Below are positions 1 to 11,778 of a stretch of 64,000 nt of DNA, one piece after another. The position numbers and the translations under genes were made by a program. Where the stretch lies: positions 21,069 to 85,068 of the forward strand of contig JABCZH010000016.1 in assembly GCA_013289795.1 (NCBI GenBank), read 5' to 3'. The first letter of the stretch is position 1. Each line of letters begins with the position of its first letter. Under the pieces are notes generated by a model. The model ran no database searches. It was not told the DNA's origin and saw only the letters and a program-made list of their open reading frames with translations. The stretch comes from Acidobacteriota bacterium. Lineage in GTDB: Bacteria; Acidobacteriota; Terriglobia; Terriglobales; Acidobacteriaceae.

Positions 1-515
1 TTATAGCCACCGCTCTGACAGGTGAAGCTGTAGAGGACAGTTTCAGTCCACACACCTTGGGAGTTTGGCGCTAGCTTAAAGACGTTTCCCTGTCCGCAAT
101 CATTGGGGTTTCCCTCGGTCGTGCCGTAGAGATTCCCTGCACTGTCGAAGATCAGGCCAGCTCCGGGCAGGGCGCCGCCGTTGCCATTGACATTGAACCT
201 GTTCAGAATTTGCTCCTGCCAGCCAACCGCGGTACGCTTCAGTTCAAAAACTGTCCCGCAGCCCGGCCAGGTTAAGCCCAGGTACACGCAGTTGGCCTCG
301 CCGCCAAACAAGGTCGTCCCGTAGAGGTTGCCTTCTGAATCGAGAATTAAGTCCGAAGACGGATTCTCTCCATCAGTGCCGCCAGTGAATGAGTGGATGA
401 TCTTCTCATTGCTCGGCGGCGATGCGCCGGAGGAGCGGGCACGGAGCTGAAAAGGGAGCAGGCCAGCCACTGCCAGAATGCAACTGCTGGCGATCCAGAA
501 GAGTTTCCTTCCCAT
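1..515 (-). CDS. GloVer-type tandem-repeat exported protein, N-terminal part (partial)
   Basis: The frame is open from an ATG at 515 to the window edge, so only about 171 N-terminal residues are visible. There is a signal peptide (hydrophobic ILAVAGLLPF around residues 14-23), then repeats built on GNLYGTT, preceded by DLILDSE or GLIFDSA and followed by GTVFELKR or GNVFKLAP. These motifs are typical of the 'choice-of-anchor tandem repeat GloVer-containing' family, exported and predicted to be propeller-like, and common in Acidobacteriota; the ligand is unknown. GAGG lies seven bases before the ATG and supports this start. The C-terminal repeats and any anchor are outside the window. Confidence 0.75.
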   Translation of the reverse strand, partial: MGRKLFWIASSCILAVAGLLPFQLRARSSGASPPSNEKIIHSFTGGTDGENPSSDLILDSEGNLYGTTLFGGEANCVYLGLTWPGCGTVFELKRTAVGWQEQILNRFNVNGNGGALPGAGLIFDSAGNLYGTTEGNPNDCGQGNVFKLAPNSQGVWTETVLYSFTCQSGGY

Positions 516-675
516 GGAGTCACCTCGATTCTGAGAATCTGACTACCATCCGGACGGTCACGGGGACACTGCAACCTGCAGTGGGGGCAATTGTGGTCCG
601 GAACCAGACTGAATGTCAATGTGCAATGACCGTGGCAAAACTGGAGCAGATGCAAGAAGGTCTGTGATCGCGAGT

Positions 676-1482
676 TCAACTTCTGGCGTGGGCGGAATTG
701 ACTCGTCGTTTGGCACTTGGGGGCGAAAGTCTGGCGCTTCCCGCCGGCCGGGCACATACCGCGCAGTCGCAGCTTTCATTTGGAGTCGAACGCCAGACCG
801 GGACCACATCCAAACGATAGCCCACACCGCGGATGGTCTTGAGGTAGGTTGGCCGGGAGCGGTCGAGCTCAATCTTTTCACGCACCCGGCGGATGCATGC
901 GTCCACACTGCGCGGAGTCACGAATTGCATGTCGCCCCAGACCGCATCCAGCAACAGGTCGCGCGTGAACACCTGTCCGCGATGCTGGGCCAGATATTCG
1001 ATCAGGCGAAACTCCAGACTGGTGGTTGGCACTTCCGCGCCGCGGACGGACAGTCTCATTGCCGAGCTGTCAATCACAAAGTCCGATGTCGCGGTCCCAG
1101 GGAACGAAATCTCTGGCGAGAAGCGCCGCAGCACGGCTTGCACCCGCGCCACCAGTTCCCGCGGACTGAATGGCTTCACGACGCAATCGTCGCCTCCCGA
1201 CTCGAGCGCGAGAATGCGGTGCTCCTCGGTGGCGTCGTCGAGCAGAAAAAGCAGGGGTGTGCGCGCCAGGAATGGATTTTCGCGAATGCGGCGGCAAAGA
1301 CTGATTCCACTTCCGTCGGGCAGAAGCAGTGAAATCAGCATCAGCGCGGGCCGGTCGATTTCCGCCTCGGCAATCATTTCACTGGTCGAAAAGGTGCGTA
1401 CTTCGTATCCAGCGGTCTCTAAGCAGTCCCTTGCCGTCTCGCAACCCTCGACTTCGTCAACCACAAAGATGAGTTGTCTCAT
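676..1482 (-). CDS. OmpR/PhoB-family response regulator with degenerate receiver domain
   Basis: 268 residues: a receiver-like domain (about 1-118) and an OmpR-type winged-helix DNA-binding domain (about 130-232, with FTRDLLLDAVW and the C-terminal wing TIRGVGYRLD). The acidic pair D9-E10 and the lysine K103 (VVKPF) are present, but the phosphoacceptor aspartate is replaced by Ser51 (LISLLLPDGSG) and the usual Thr/Ser after beta-4 is Leu81. It is therefore expected to act without aspartyl phosphorylation. No histidine kinase is adjacent. The 35-residue tail after the wing carries three cysteines and is not part of the family fold. It probably binds DNA as a transcription regulator; its targets are unknown. 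Confidence 0.85.
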   Translation of the reverse strand: MRQLIFVVDEVEGCETARDCLETAGYEVRTFSTSEMIAEAEIDRPALMLISLLLPDGSGISLCRRIRENPFLARTPLLFLLDDATEEHRILALESGGDDCVVKPFSPRELVARVQAVLRRFSPEISFPGTATSDFVIDSSAMRLSVRGAEVPTTSLEFRLIEYLAQHRGQVFTRDLLLDAVWGDMQFVTPRSVDACIRRVREKIELDRSRPTYLKTIRGVGYRLDVVPVWRSTPNESCDCAVCARPAGSARLSPPSAKRRVNSAHARS

Positions 1483-1728
1483 ACCGTCCGCAAGCCGCTC
1501 TGCTCCCAGCGATCGAAGACACCAAGACCCCCGGCGTCCCCTGAAGTTAGTCGGTGCGGCAGTCTAGCCCGGCACGTGTTACGGCGGTGTGACGGCAGGA
1601 TGAATCCTGTGTAAATTTCAAGAAGAAGCCACTGAAAAAGACCGGGTTGCGGTGATTAAGGGCTGGGTGATGAAGAAACAGATTCCTCGCCGCTAAGCGA
1701 TTCGGAATGAGCAGGAAGTTGGGAAGTC

Positions 1729-2136
1729 CTAGTTCTTCTTTTCCGCAACTTCCAGCCGGGTTTCGGCGCGCTGCAAGTCTGCTGTTACGCGCTCGAAGTC
1801 TTCTTCCGTGGCTGAACTCGCAAGATTCGCCTCGGCGCGCTGCTTGGACGCCTGCGCACGCGTGATGTCAATTTCGGCAGCCCGCTCGGCGGTTTCGGCC
1901 AGGATCGTGACTCTGTCAGGCAATACCTCGGCGAATCCCCAAGCCACCGCGAGGCGGGTCGTAGTATTTCCGTTGCGATACGTGATTTCTCCCACGGCCA
2001 GTTCCGAGATCAACGGGGCATGACCGGGAAGAATTCCCAGGTACCCGTTCTTGCCAGGAATCTGGATCTCTTCCGCGACGTCGCGCACCACCAGCTTTTC
2101 TGGGGTCACGATCTCGAGTTGGAATGTGTCGGGCAT
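1729..2136 (-). CDS. atpC: ATP synthase F1 epsilon subunit
   Basis: 135 residues with the epsilon N-terminal beta-sandwich (FQLEIVTPEK at the start, GYLGILPGHAPLISEL around 31-46) and a C-terminal helical hairpin rich in Arg, Ala and Glu. Epsilon is part of the central stalk of F1, couples gamma to the c-ring and can inhibit ATP hydrolysis. It is the last gene of the atp operon, 93 bp after atpD; that gap is filled by an inverted array of 7-bp repeats. Length and start are normal for the family. Confidence 0.95.
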   Translation of the reverse strand: MPDTFQLEIVTPEKLVVRDVAEEIQIPGKNGYLGILPGHAPLISELAVGEITYRNGNTTTRLAVAWGFAEVLPDRVTILAETAERAAEIDITRAQASKQRAEANLASSATEEDFERVTADLQRAETRLEVAEKKN

Positions 2137-2139
2137 AAA

Positions 2140-2229
2140 TTCAGCTTTCAGCTCTCAGCCTTCAGCTTTCAGACTTGTCATGAACCGTCGGTTTCAGCGG
2201 GTTGGCTGACAGCTGATGGCTGAAAGCTC

Positions 2230-2231
<2 letters not shown>
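2140..2231. repeat. Inverted heptamer array atpD-atpC
   Basis: Left side, five units 2140-2174: TTCAGCT, TTCAGCT, CTCAGCC, TTCAGCT, TTCAGAC. Right side, 2204-2231: GGCTGAC, AGCTGAT, GGCTGAA, AGCTCTT, the complement of the same unit (NTCAGCY). The two sides can fold back as a hairpin; the last unit overlaps the atpD stop codon. Confidence 0.9.
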
Positions 2232-3791
<1,560 letters not shown>

Positions 3792-3794
<3 letters not shown>

Positions 3795-4838
3795 CTGTGC
3801 TGCTGCTGCTCCACTCACAATTTCAATAATCTCTTTCGTAATCTTGGCCTGGCGCGCGCGGTTCATGACCAGAGTCAGCGAGTCGATCATGTCGGTCGCA
3901 TTGCTGGTGGCGGCGTCCATGGCGGTCATGCGGGCGGCATGCTCGGCGGCCACCGATTCCAGGAGACCGCGGAAAATCTGTATGCCCACATATTTCGGCA
4001 GCAGCGAGCGAAACAATTCTTCGGCCGGTTGCTCATAGATGTAATCCACCGGACCAGTCGCGAACTTGGCTGCCGCGGCGTCCGCCTCATGCGTGTCGGG
4101 AGGACGAATTCCTACGCCAGCTCCTTTGGCTGCTTCCAGCGCACGTTTCCGTTCTTCTTCGCTCATGCCCTCGGCCAGAGCGACGCTGACCTCGCCGACA
4201 TGCTCAATAGGCAGCACCTTCTCGACAATGAGCCGCTGGGTGATCACCGACTTGAATTCGTTATAGACCAAATACACGGCGTCGATATCGTTGTCCGCAT
4301 AGCGCTTGATGACCCGCTCCGCCATCTCGGAAGCGAGGGAGTAATCAATCCTGTTGAACACACCAATTTGCTCACCGACGAGAGCGATGCCAACAGGGGT
4401 CTGCGACTCCGCCGTCCGTGGCGCGGCGGTTGGGTACCGGCGGCGGAGAAAATCGCGTCCCTTGCGCCCAATTGTTTCGATCTCAATGTTCTCTCCAGCC
4501 TGGGATTGCAGGAATCGGACCGCCGCTTTCAGGATATTGGTATTGAAAGCGCCAGCCAGGCCTTTGTCTCCGGTGACCACGATCAGAAGAATGTTGTGCT
4601 CCGGGCGCTGCGCCAATAGAGGATGCTTGGGCTCGCCAGTTTCGGAATCGTAGATCTCGGCCCGCGAGACCAGCGACTTGAGCACGTTGGTCAACATTTG
4701 CGCATAAGGCCGGGCGGCCAGGGCGCGTTCCTGCGCACGGCGCAGCTTGGCCGCCGAAACCATTTTCATGGCTTTGGTGATCTGCCGCGTGTTGGTCACG
4801 CTGCGAATACGGCGGCGAATGTCGAGAATGTTGGCCAT
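3792..4838 (-). CDS. atpG: ATP synthase F1 gamma subunit
   Basis: 348 residues, longer than the usual 285-300. The N-terminal helix (DIRRRIRSVTNTRQITKAMKMV) and the C-terminal helix (ATDMIDSLTLVMNRARQAKIT) that form the rotor coiled coil are conserved, as is GDKGLAGAFN in the Rossmann-like domain. Extra length lies in the middle domain, around residues 130-150 and 210-250 (an Ala/Glu-rich insert ending in DTHEADAAAAKF). Gamma forms the rotating central stalk. The stop codon lies inside the downstream 7-bp repeat array. Function is certain from sequence and operon position; the meaning of the inserts is not known. Confidence 0.96.
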
Positions 4839-4841
4839 ACT

Positions 4842-4908
4842 TTAGCTCTTGGCTCTTAGCTTCTTTTGTTGGCACCAAGCCAAAAGCCAACAGCTAAGAG
4901 CCAAGGGC

Positions 4909-4911
<3 letters not shown>
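4842..4911. repeat. Continuous ten-unit heptamer array atpA-atpG
   Basis: Ten units in one unbroken register over 70 bp: TTAGCTC, TTGGCTC, TTAGCTT, CTTTTGT, TGGCACC, then AAGCCAA, AAGCCAA, CAGCTAA, GAGCCAA, GGGCTTA. The second half mirrors the first. The last unit contains the atpA stop codon. Confidence 0.92.
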
Positions 4912-6550
<1,639 letters not shown>

Positions 6551-6568
<18 letters not shown>

Positions 6569-7087
6569 TCTGATTTTTTCCAGCTGCCCTTCCACGGAAC
6601 CGTCATAAATGGTGCTGCCGACTCTGACGACGGCACCTCCCAGCAGCGAGGCGTCCCGCGAATAGCGCGCGCGGACTCTCTTCCCCATCATGATCTGCAC
6701 CTGACTTTCGAGCGCGGCGCGTTCGGTCTCGCCGAGTTCGTGGGCGCTGGTGATTTGTGCTTCGGCGAATCCCATGCGGGCGTCCAGTTCCAGTTCGAAC
6801 TGTTTGACGAGCGCCGCCAGGAAACCGATACGGCGATGGTCCATCAGGACGGCGACAAAGTTTCGTACTGTACGCGAGATCCCTTCACGTTGCACGATCG
6901 CGTCCAGCACCGCACGCTTTTGCTCGGCCGGAATCGATGGCGTTGCCCAGACGTCCCGCAGTTGCTTGTTTGCAGCCACCAGTTCGGCTAGATCCTGCGC
7001 TTCTTTCAGGGTCTTGGCTGGGTCGAGGTGGCTGGCGAAAACCACATCGGCAAAGGCGCGAGCGTAGGTGTTGATGACGGTGGCCAT
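6551..7087 (-). CDS. atpH: ATP synthase delta subunit
   Basis: 178 residues of the OSCP/delta family: an N-terminal helical bundle (NTYARAFADVVFAS; NKQLRDVWATPSIPAEQK) and the C-terminal LLGGAVVRVGSTIYDGSVEGQLEKIREAI strand-helix region, the usual family signature. Delta joins the peripheral b/b' stalk to F1. Its ATG overlaps the atpF stop codon by one base (TAATG). The final codons (A-I-S-S-stop) are spelled by units of the downstream 7-bp repeat array, which suggests that the array has entered the 3' end of the gene. Confidence 0.95.
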
Positions 7088-7857
7088 TACTGTTTGCCCT
7101 TCGGCACATCGCCACTCGCGGCGGCAATGTGTTGCGCGAAGTTGCGTACTAAAGCCTGATCAGTGGCAGCGTCCACCTGGATTTGCTTTCTTGCCAAGGC
7201 GACCGCGAGATCGGCGGCATAGGCAGTGAGTTCCCGGCGCACAGACTTTGCGGCTGCCGCAATTTCTGCTTCCGCGGAGGCAATAATCTTACGGGCATCT
7301 TCCGCCGCCGCAGCTTTAATTCGTTCTTCCTCCGCAGCCGCCTCCCTTTCAACGGAAGCACGCATCTCCCCGATTTCAGCATCCAGCCGGGAAAGCCGCG
7401 ATTCGATATCGCCAATACGCCTGCGGGCGTCTTCGCTGGCCTGGCGCGCGTCCTCCATCGCCTGGCGTATCCGCACCGACCGTTGGCGCATATACGGCCC
7501 CGGAGCCGGGATCAGCGTTGGTATCCCCCACCTGTAAAAAGCATGCACTAAGAGGCCTATACCAACGAAATTCAGGAGTAAGCTTAGCAAGTAAGTCTGC
7601 TCAATGCTCAGGCCCGTGTGCTTGGCTAACCACAGCACCGCACCCGAGTGTTTGAGCTTAGCAGTGTCGTCCTCGCCCGCAGCTTCACGGGTTTCTCTCA
7701 CCAGTTGCTGTCCGACACCGGGCTGGTGATTGGGCTGCGGCTGAGGGTTTGACGGCTCCTGGGCATGGCAGAGAGTCGTCAGGCTCAGTGCCGCGGTGGC
7801 GAGAAGCGACAATAAGATCCGGCGCATCGTTGCCCATGTCATCGTGGTCAATGTCAT
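7087..7857 (-). CDS. atpF: ATP synthase F0 subunit b with signal-peptide-like N-terminal extension
   Basis: 256 residues, far longer than a normal b subunit (about 160). The first 33 residues resemble a cleavable signal peptide (MRRILLSLLATAALSLTTLCHA). After a hydrophilic stretch rich in Gln and Pro there is one membrane helix (YLLSLLLNFVGIGLLVHAFY, about 90-110) and a long charged coiled coil rich in Ala, Glu and Arg, as in b subunits. The start at 7857 overlaps the b' stop (ATGA) and has GGAGG six bases upstream. It forms the peripheral stalk together with b'. The b identity is inferred from topology and position; sequence conservation in this family is low. Confidence 0.88.
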   Translation of the reverse strand: MTLTTMTWATMRRILLSLLATAALSLTTLCHAQEPSNPQPQPNHQPGVGQQLVRETREAAGEDDTAKLKHSGAVLWLAKHTGLSIEQTYLLSLLLNFVGIGLLVHAFYRWGIPTLIPAPGPYMRQRSVRIRQAMEDARQASEDARRRIGDIESRLSRLDAEIGEMRASVEREAAAEEERIKAAAAEDARKIIASAEAEIAAAAKSVRRELTAYAADLAVALARKQIQVDAATDQALVRNFAQHIAAASGDVPKGKQ

Positions 7858-8324
7858 CGTGCGCCTCCCGCCGCGGGAGCGCTTCCCTGCTGGAGCACAG
7901 TGCGAATGATTTCGGCTGCGATTCTGCCGCTCTCAGCTTGCAGCCTTTCCTGGGCGGCGATCTTGTCCTTTTCTATGGCGGCGTGCGCCTGCTCCACTTG
8001 AGCTTGGGCTTTGCTGCGGGCTTCGGCGGCAACCGCATTCCGGGCCTGCAACACCTGCTGCCGCCGCGCTTCCTGGCTCTTGAATACTGCCAAGCGGGCT
8101 TCCCGTAGGCGCTGTTCGTATTCCGCGGTTCGAGCTTCGGCGGCGGCAATGTCGGCGCGCGCCTTTTCGACGGCTCCCTCGGTCTTGCTGCGGCGCTCGT
8201 CGAGCACGCGGGTCAGAGGCTTATGCACCAGCAGGTTGTAGAGTCCGTAGAGCAGCACCATCAAGATGATGGTGGGTACGGATCCGAGCAGTAATTCCCC
8301 TACTTGTCGAAGCGTCTGGTCCAT
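7854..8324 (-). CDS. ATP synthase F0 subunit b' (second b-type subunit)
   Basis: 156 residues: one N-terminal membrane helix (TIILMVLLYGLYNLLV, about 18-33) and a long helical domain with many Ala, Glu, Arg and Gln residues, including KPLTRVLDERR, typical of b/b' stalk subunits. It is the first gene of the operon; its stop overlaps the atpF start by four bases, indicating translational coupling. Two different b-type genes in tandem imply a heterodimeric stalk, as in cyanobacteria and many other bacteria. No Shine-Dalgarno sequence is obvious; a promoter is proposed at 8373-8402. Confidence 0.9.
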   Translation of the reverse strand: MDQTLRQVGELLLGSVPTIILMVLLYGLYNLLVHKPLTRVLDERRSKTEGAVEKARADIAAAEARTAEYEQRLREARLAVFKSQEARRQQVLQARNAVAAEARSKAQAQVEQAHAAIEKDKIAAQERLQAESGRIAAEIIRTVLQQGSAPAAGGAR

Positions 8325-8802
8325 GTTGGGTCTTGAAATATCTTGAGCGAATGAGGGCCTAAGAAACCAATAAACCTAACATCCTGTGAGGCTTAGTGTC
8401 AACGCAGGTGAGGGCGGGGAGGAGCGGCGCGTTCCGCATCGAGACTGTACTTTCGGCCAATTGTCAAGCGGCCAAATTTCCGTGGAAAGAATGCTTGACT
8501 TCTGAGGTGAGGGGACTAGCATAAAAGCATCACCTCCGATCCAATTCAGGATCGAATGGGCCGGCAGCCAAGGAATGTCACCGCTTCTTGGTAGCTGGCC
8601 CATTTAAATGCCAGTCGATAGTCGTTGGCCTGGGAGCGTAAGTCGAAGTCAGAGATTCGTGACGAAAGCACCGGACGGCCGAACCACTGGATCTGTTGGT
8701 GAGAACCAGGCTTCACCGACGAGAGAAGCGGGATTTGGTATTTCACCCGATCAAGGGCGAACCCCTCTCCGAGACTATCATTCGAATGCGGCGAGAGCGG
8801 CC
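8325..8802. other. Gene-free stretch between atp operon and hflX; possible structured RNA
   Basis: 478 bp without a convincing gene. Apart from the atp promoter it holds a near-perfect inverted repeat, 8555-8572 against 8587-8604 (AATGGGCC-GC--CCAAG against its complement), with a 14-base loop. On the plus strand TTGACT (8495-8500) is followed after 16 bases by TAGCAT (8517-8522), a plausible promoter pointing towards the hairpin. Two open frames of 95-100 codons here have no family features and overlap hflX, so I do not call them. A small RNA of unknown type starting near 8530 is possible. Confidence 0.3.
8373..8402 (-). promoter_or_regulatory. Putative sigma-70 promoter of the atp operon
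   Basis: Read on the minus strand there is TTGACA (8402-8397), an 18-bp spacer and TAGGTT (8378-8373), about 50 bp before the b' start. The -35 box is a perfect consensus and the -10 box matches at four of six positions. It is the best promoter-like sequence in front of the operon; not experimentally supported. Confidence 0.45.
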
Positions 8803-10242
8803 TTATTGAGATTTCTGGGTATCCCGAATCCACTCCTTTACCCTTCTCACCACCGACTCCGGCGCCTCAACTTCCAGCTCCACCGAGCCGTCTTTGTAGG
8901 CGCGTGAGTAGATCCGCGCACGGGCTTCCAACATGGCCAGCGTCTTTCCTTCTTTTTGCGGGATGCGCAAGCGAATCCGGCTGATGGCATCTTCGGAAAG
9001 CGCCTCGTCGATCCGATCCATCAACGTGCTCATACCGACGCCTTTGGCTGCCGAAACATGGACCGACGTCGCGTCGTCTCGCAGGCTGTCGCGTTGCCGG
9101 GGAGGCAGCAAGTCGATCTTGTTCATCACGCGCAGGCGTGGCTTGGTGTCCGCCTCCAACTCCTTCAGTACGCGGTCCACCTGGGCGTCTTGTTCGGCAG
9201 ACATGGGGCTGCTGGCGTCCGAGACTTGCAAGATCAAAGCTGCGCGCTGTACTTCTTCGAGCGTCGCGCGGAATGCCGTAACCAGGGTGTGCGGCAGGTT
9301 GCGGATAAATCCCACGGTATCGGAGAGCAACGCCTTGCGTTTCGATGGTAGCGTTACGCCGCGGATGGTGGGGTCCAAAGTGGCAAACATCTTGGGCGAC
9401 GCCAGCACGGTGGCCTGGGTCAGGGCGTTAAACAGCGTGGACTTCCCGGCGTTGGTGTAGCCCACCAACGCAACCGTCGCCACCGGAACTGACTCGCGGC
9501 GCTGGCGTTGCTGGGCTCGAGTGCGCCGCACATTTTCTATTTGTTCCTTAACGTGGCGAATGCGGCGATAGATTTTGCGGCGGTCGGTTTCCAGTTGAGT
9601 TTCACCGGGGCCGCGGGTTCCGATGCCGCCGCCGAGTTGCGACATCTCGATGCCCTTTCCGCCGAGTCGCGGCAACATATATTCCAGTTGAGCCAGTTCC
9701 ACCTGTAACTGGCCTTCACGGGTTCGGGCGTGGCGGGCAAAAATGTCGAGAATGAGCTGAGTTCGGTCAATCACCCGAATGTTGACTACTTTTTCGATAT
9801 TGCGCTGTTGGGAGGCGGTCAGGTCGTGATCGAAGAGGAGGAGGTCAGCCGACACTGAAGCCGCAGCACCGGCAATTTCCTCGAGTTTTCCCTTGCCGAT
9901 TAGCGTGGCTGGATCTGGGCGGTCGCGATGCTGGAGGAATTCGCCAGTGACTTCCGCCCCGGCACTCAGTGCGAGAGTCCGCAATTCTTCCAGCGATTCT
10001 TCGGCACTGAACTGCGGAATGGTCGGCGCTTTCGATTTTGACGCCGCGCCGCTGGCATTGTCGCGGGCCGCCTGGGCTTCGCTGGTGAGGGATTTCTTTC
10101 CAGCCTTGCCTTGCGGCGTGCGGACCCGGTATTCGATCCCAACCAGAAAGGCACGCTCGGTCGAGGACCGCTGAACGGTCTTCATCTTCGAGGGATCACC
10201 CCGGGAAACCTCGCGAAAAGTCTTGCCTTCTGACCTGCGCAA
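8803..10242 (-). CDS. hflX: GTPase HflX
   Basis: 479 residues. The HflX-specific N-terminal domain has GEFLQHRDRPDPATLIGKGK and the glycine-rich segment GGGIGTRGPGETQLE. The GTPase domain has G1 GYTNAGKST (near 262), the G2 threonine in FATLDPTIRG, G3 DTVGF and G4 NKID. HflX binds the large ribosomal subunit and splits stalled or stressed 70S ribosomes. It follows hfq, the same neighbour as in enterobacteria. An internal ATG at residue 20 (MKTVQRSSTERAFLVG) would give a more usual start, since the first 19 residues are not typical of the family. Confidence 0.95.
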   Translation of the reverse strand: MRRSEGKTFREVSRGDPSKMKTVQRSSTERAFLVGIEYRVRTPQGKAGKKSLTSEAQAARDNASGAASKSKAPTIPQFSAEESLEELRTLALSAGAEVTGEFLQHRDRPDPATLIGKGKLEEIAGAAASVSADLLLFDHDLTASQQRNIEKVVNIRVIDRTQLILDIFARHARTREGQLQVELAQLEYMLPRLGGKGIEMSQLGGGIGTRGPGETQLETDRRKIYRRIRHVKEQIENVRRTRAQQRQRRESVPVATVALVGYTNAGKSTLFNALTQATVLASPKMFATLDPTIRGVTLPSKRKALLSDTVGFIRNLPHTLVTAFRATLEEVQRAALILQVSDASSPMSAEQDAQVDRVLKELEADTKPRLRVMNKIDLLPPRQRDSLRDDATSVHVSAAKGVGMSTLMDRIDEALSEDAISRIRLRIPQKEGKTLAMLEARARIYSRAYKDGSVELEVEAPESVVRRVKEWIRDTQKSQ

Positions 10243-10254
10243 AAAAAGACTGCC

Positions 10255-10572
10255 CTATCCTTCCGTGCCCGAAGCGGCCGCTGCAGCCGAGCCCGCGTCA
10301 ACCGCCGGAGCCGTGGACGATGATGACGGCATTACTGTTGGCTTGTCGGTGTGGCCATGGATGGCTCGGCCCATGGCTATGGTTGAAATAGCGTGCTTGA
10401 AGATTAGCTGCTCCTGATTATTGGTCTCAAGCACGACGGAGTATTTGTCGAAGGAACGAATGCGCCCGGTCAACTTGACGCCGCTTAACAGATAGATGGT
10501 TATATTCAACCGCTCTTTACGCGCAGTGTTAAGAAACGAGTCCTGAATGTTCTGTGCCGGCTTGCTGTCCAT
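10255..10572 (-). CDS. hfq: RNA chaperone Hfq
   Basis: 105 residues from ATG 10572; GAGGAG lies just upstream at good spacing (a longer in-frame start at 10746 has no support). The Sm fold is complete: [19 protein letters not shown], the variable loop with [14 protein letters not shown], and the Sm2 motif FKHAISTI. The tail after residue 75 is a low-complexity stretch rich in Ser, Ala and Gly, probably disordered. Hfq hexamers bind U-rich ends of small RNAs and ARN repeats of mRNAs. Its presence shows that small-RNA regulation is likely in this organism. hflX follows 12 bp downstream, so the two are probably co-transcribed. Confidence 0.96.
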   Translation of the reverse strand: MDSKPAQNIQDSFLNTARKERLNITIYLLSGVKLTGRIRSFDKYSVVLETNNQEQLIFKHAISTIAMGRAIHGHTDKPTVMPSSSSTAPAVDAGSAAAAASGTEG

Positions 10573-10985
10573 GCCAATCTCCTCGGCTCCCTGACTACAA
10601 GAGCATTCTGAAGCGCCACGGTACATCAATCCCACATGCCAATTGGGCATGAGGAACGGGGGGGGAATTCGAGATCCGCCAGTACCGGTCTTCCGGGCGT
10701 GCAGGCTCTCGAAGCAATGTCCGTACAATACGGCCTTGCTGGCCACTTTTCAAGCTAATCAAGCTGCCACCTCATTGGTAACGCGTTACTCCTCGCAGCC
10801 GCCGGTTGACATAAGTACCTTAAAGTGCAAATATTCCAGCGCCGCACTTGCAACTAGAACAAAATGCAGGTACCTGTGGCTCGCAGTGCAGGTCCAGCGA
10901 ACGGCCTTACTTTGCGGATACGCTGCGGTGCTCCTCCGGCCCAGAACCGGGGAGAGCGACTTAACAGATTTGCCGGAGGAACAAA
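10573..10985. other. Divergent intergenic region hfq / urate-oxidase-N gene
   Basis: 413 bp containing the leaders of two divergent genes. A palindrome CATGCC-aattg-GGCATG lies at 10635-10651, about 65 bp before hfq. On the plus strand TTGACA (10805-10810) is followed at 17 bp by the weak box AAATAT (10828-10833). A strong GGAGGA precedes the ATG at 10986. I see no gene here. Confidence 0.35.
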
Positions 10986-11714
10986 ATGCACGATCTGATT
11001 GCGGTCACCACGTCATTGGTGATGCCCACGCACACTGGCACCGAGGCTCTGACTTTCCTTCTACGATGGGTACACTTCCTGGCCGGTATCACCTGGATCG
11101 GATTGCTCTACTTCTTCAACCTGGTTAACGTCCCCTTCATGAAGCAGGTGGATGCGGGGATGAAGCCGAAAGTTTTCCAATACATGACTCTGCCCACGCT
11201 GCAATTGTTTCGCTGGAGCGCTCTGATCACGGTTTTCGTGGGATTCTGGTATTGGGCACAGGTTTTCGTGGCTGGCGATGCCCAGCGCATGGGAGTCAGC
11301 CCCCTGAGCACCATAGGGTTCTTTCTGCTGGTTTGGATCGTCTCCTGGGGAATCCTCTTCTTTGTGATCTCCAAAGCGCCCAGTGGATACGTGCTGGGTC
11401 TGATTACGACCGTCGTCGTGATCGCGGCAGGTTACCTGTTCTTGAACTACACGCCGGTGGGCCGGGACGACAACCATGTGCTTTCGATTGGCGTCGGTGG
11501 CGGCATGGGCATCATCATGTTATTTAACGTCTGGGGGATCATCTGGCCGAATCAGAAGAAGATAATTCTGGGAACACTGGCCGGGAACCCGCCCGCCAAC
11601 GCGGCAGTGCTTGCCCGTCAGGCCTTTCTGGCATCGCGGACAAACTTTTTTCTTTCGGTCCCTTTGCTGTTCTTCATGGCCTCGAGTTCCCACTACGGGA
11701 TTTTCGGCAGCTAG
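10986..11714 (+). CDS. Urate oxidase N-terminal (PuuD-type) domain membrane protein
   Basis: 242 residues with about seven hydrophobic segments. The N-terminal sequence FLLRWVHFLAGITWIGLLYF with histidine in the first helix matches the urate_ox_N / PuuD membrane domain, which in Agrobacterium urate hydroxylase is fused to a cytochrome c. Here the cytochrome part is absent, as in many acidobacterial homologues, so the enzymatic role is uncertain; it may bind heme through the conserved histidines. GGAGGA lies six bases before the ATG. An intrinsic terminator follows at once, so this is a single-gene transcript. Confidence 0.75.
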   Translation: MHDLIAVTTSLVMPTHTGTEALTFLLRWVHFLAGITWIGLLYFFNLVNVPFMKQVDAGMKPKVFQYMTLPTLQLFRWSALITVFVGFWYWAQVFVAGDAQRMGVSPLSTIGFFLLVWIVSWGILFFVISKAPSGYVLGLITTVVVIAAGYLFLNYTPVGRDDNHVLSIGVGGGMGIIMLFNVWGIIWPNQKKIILGTLAGNPPANAAVLARQAFLASRTNFFLSVPLLFFMASSSHYGIFGS

Positions 11715-11732
11715 GTGCTGGGCTGGTTTTAG

Positions 11733-11763
11733 AACCTCGCGCTGCGGCGCGAGGTTTTGTTTT
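11733..11763 (+). terminator. Rho-independent terminator
   Basis: Perfect 9-bp stem AACCTCGCG (11733-11741) with CGCGAGGTT (11748-11756), a six-base loop, and a T-rich tail (TTTTGTTTT overlapping the stem end). It ends the transcript of the upstream membrane-protein gene. Confidence 0.92.
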
Positions 11764-11778
11764 CTGGGGGCACTCGCG

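Noticed and set aside
8546..8833. 95-codon minus-strand frame overlapping the hflX end
   Set aside because: No recognisable features, no ribosome-binding site, and it covers the hairpin region.
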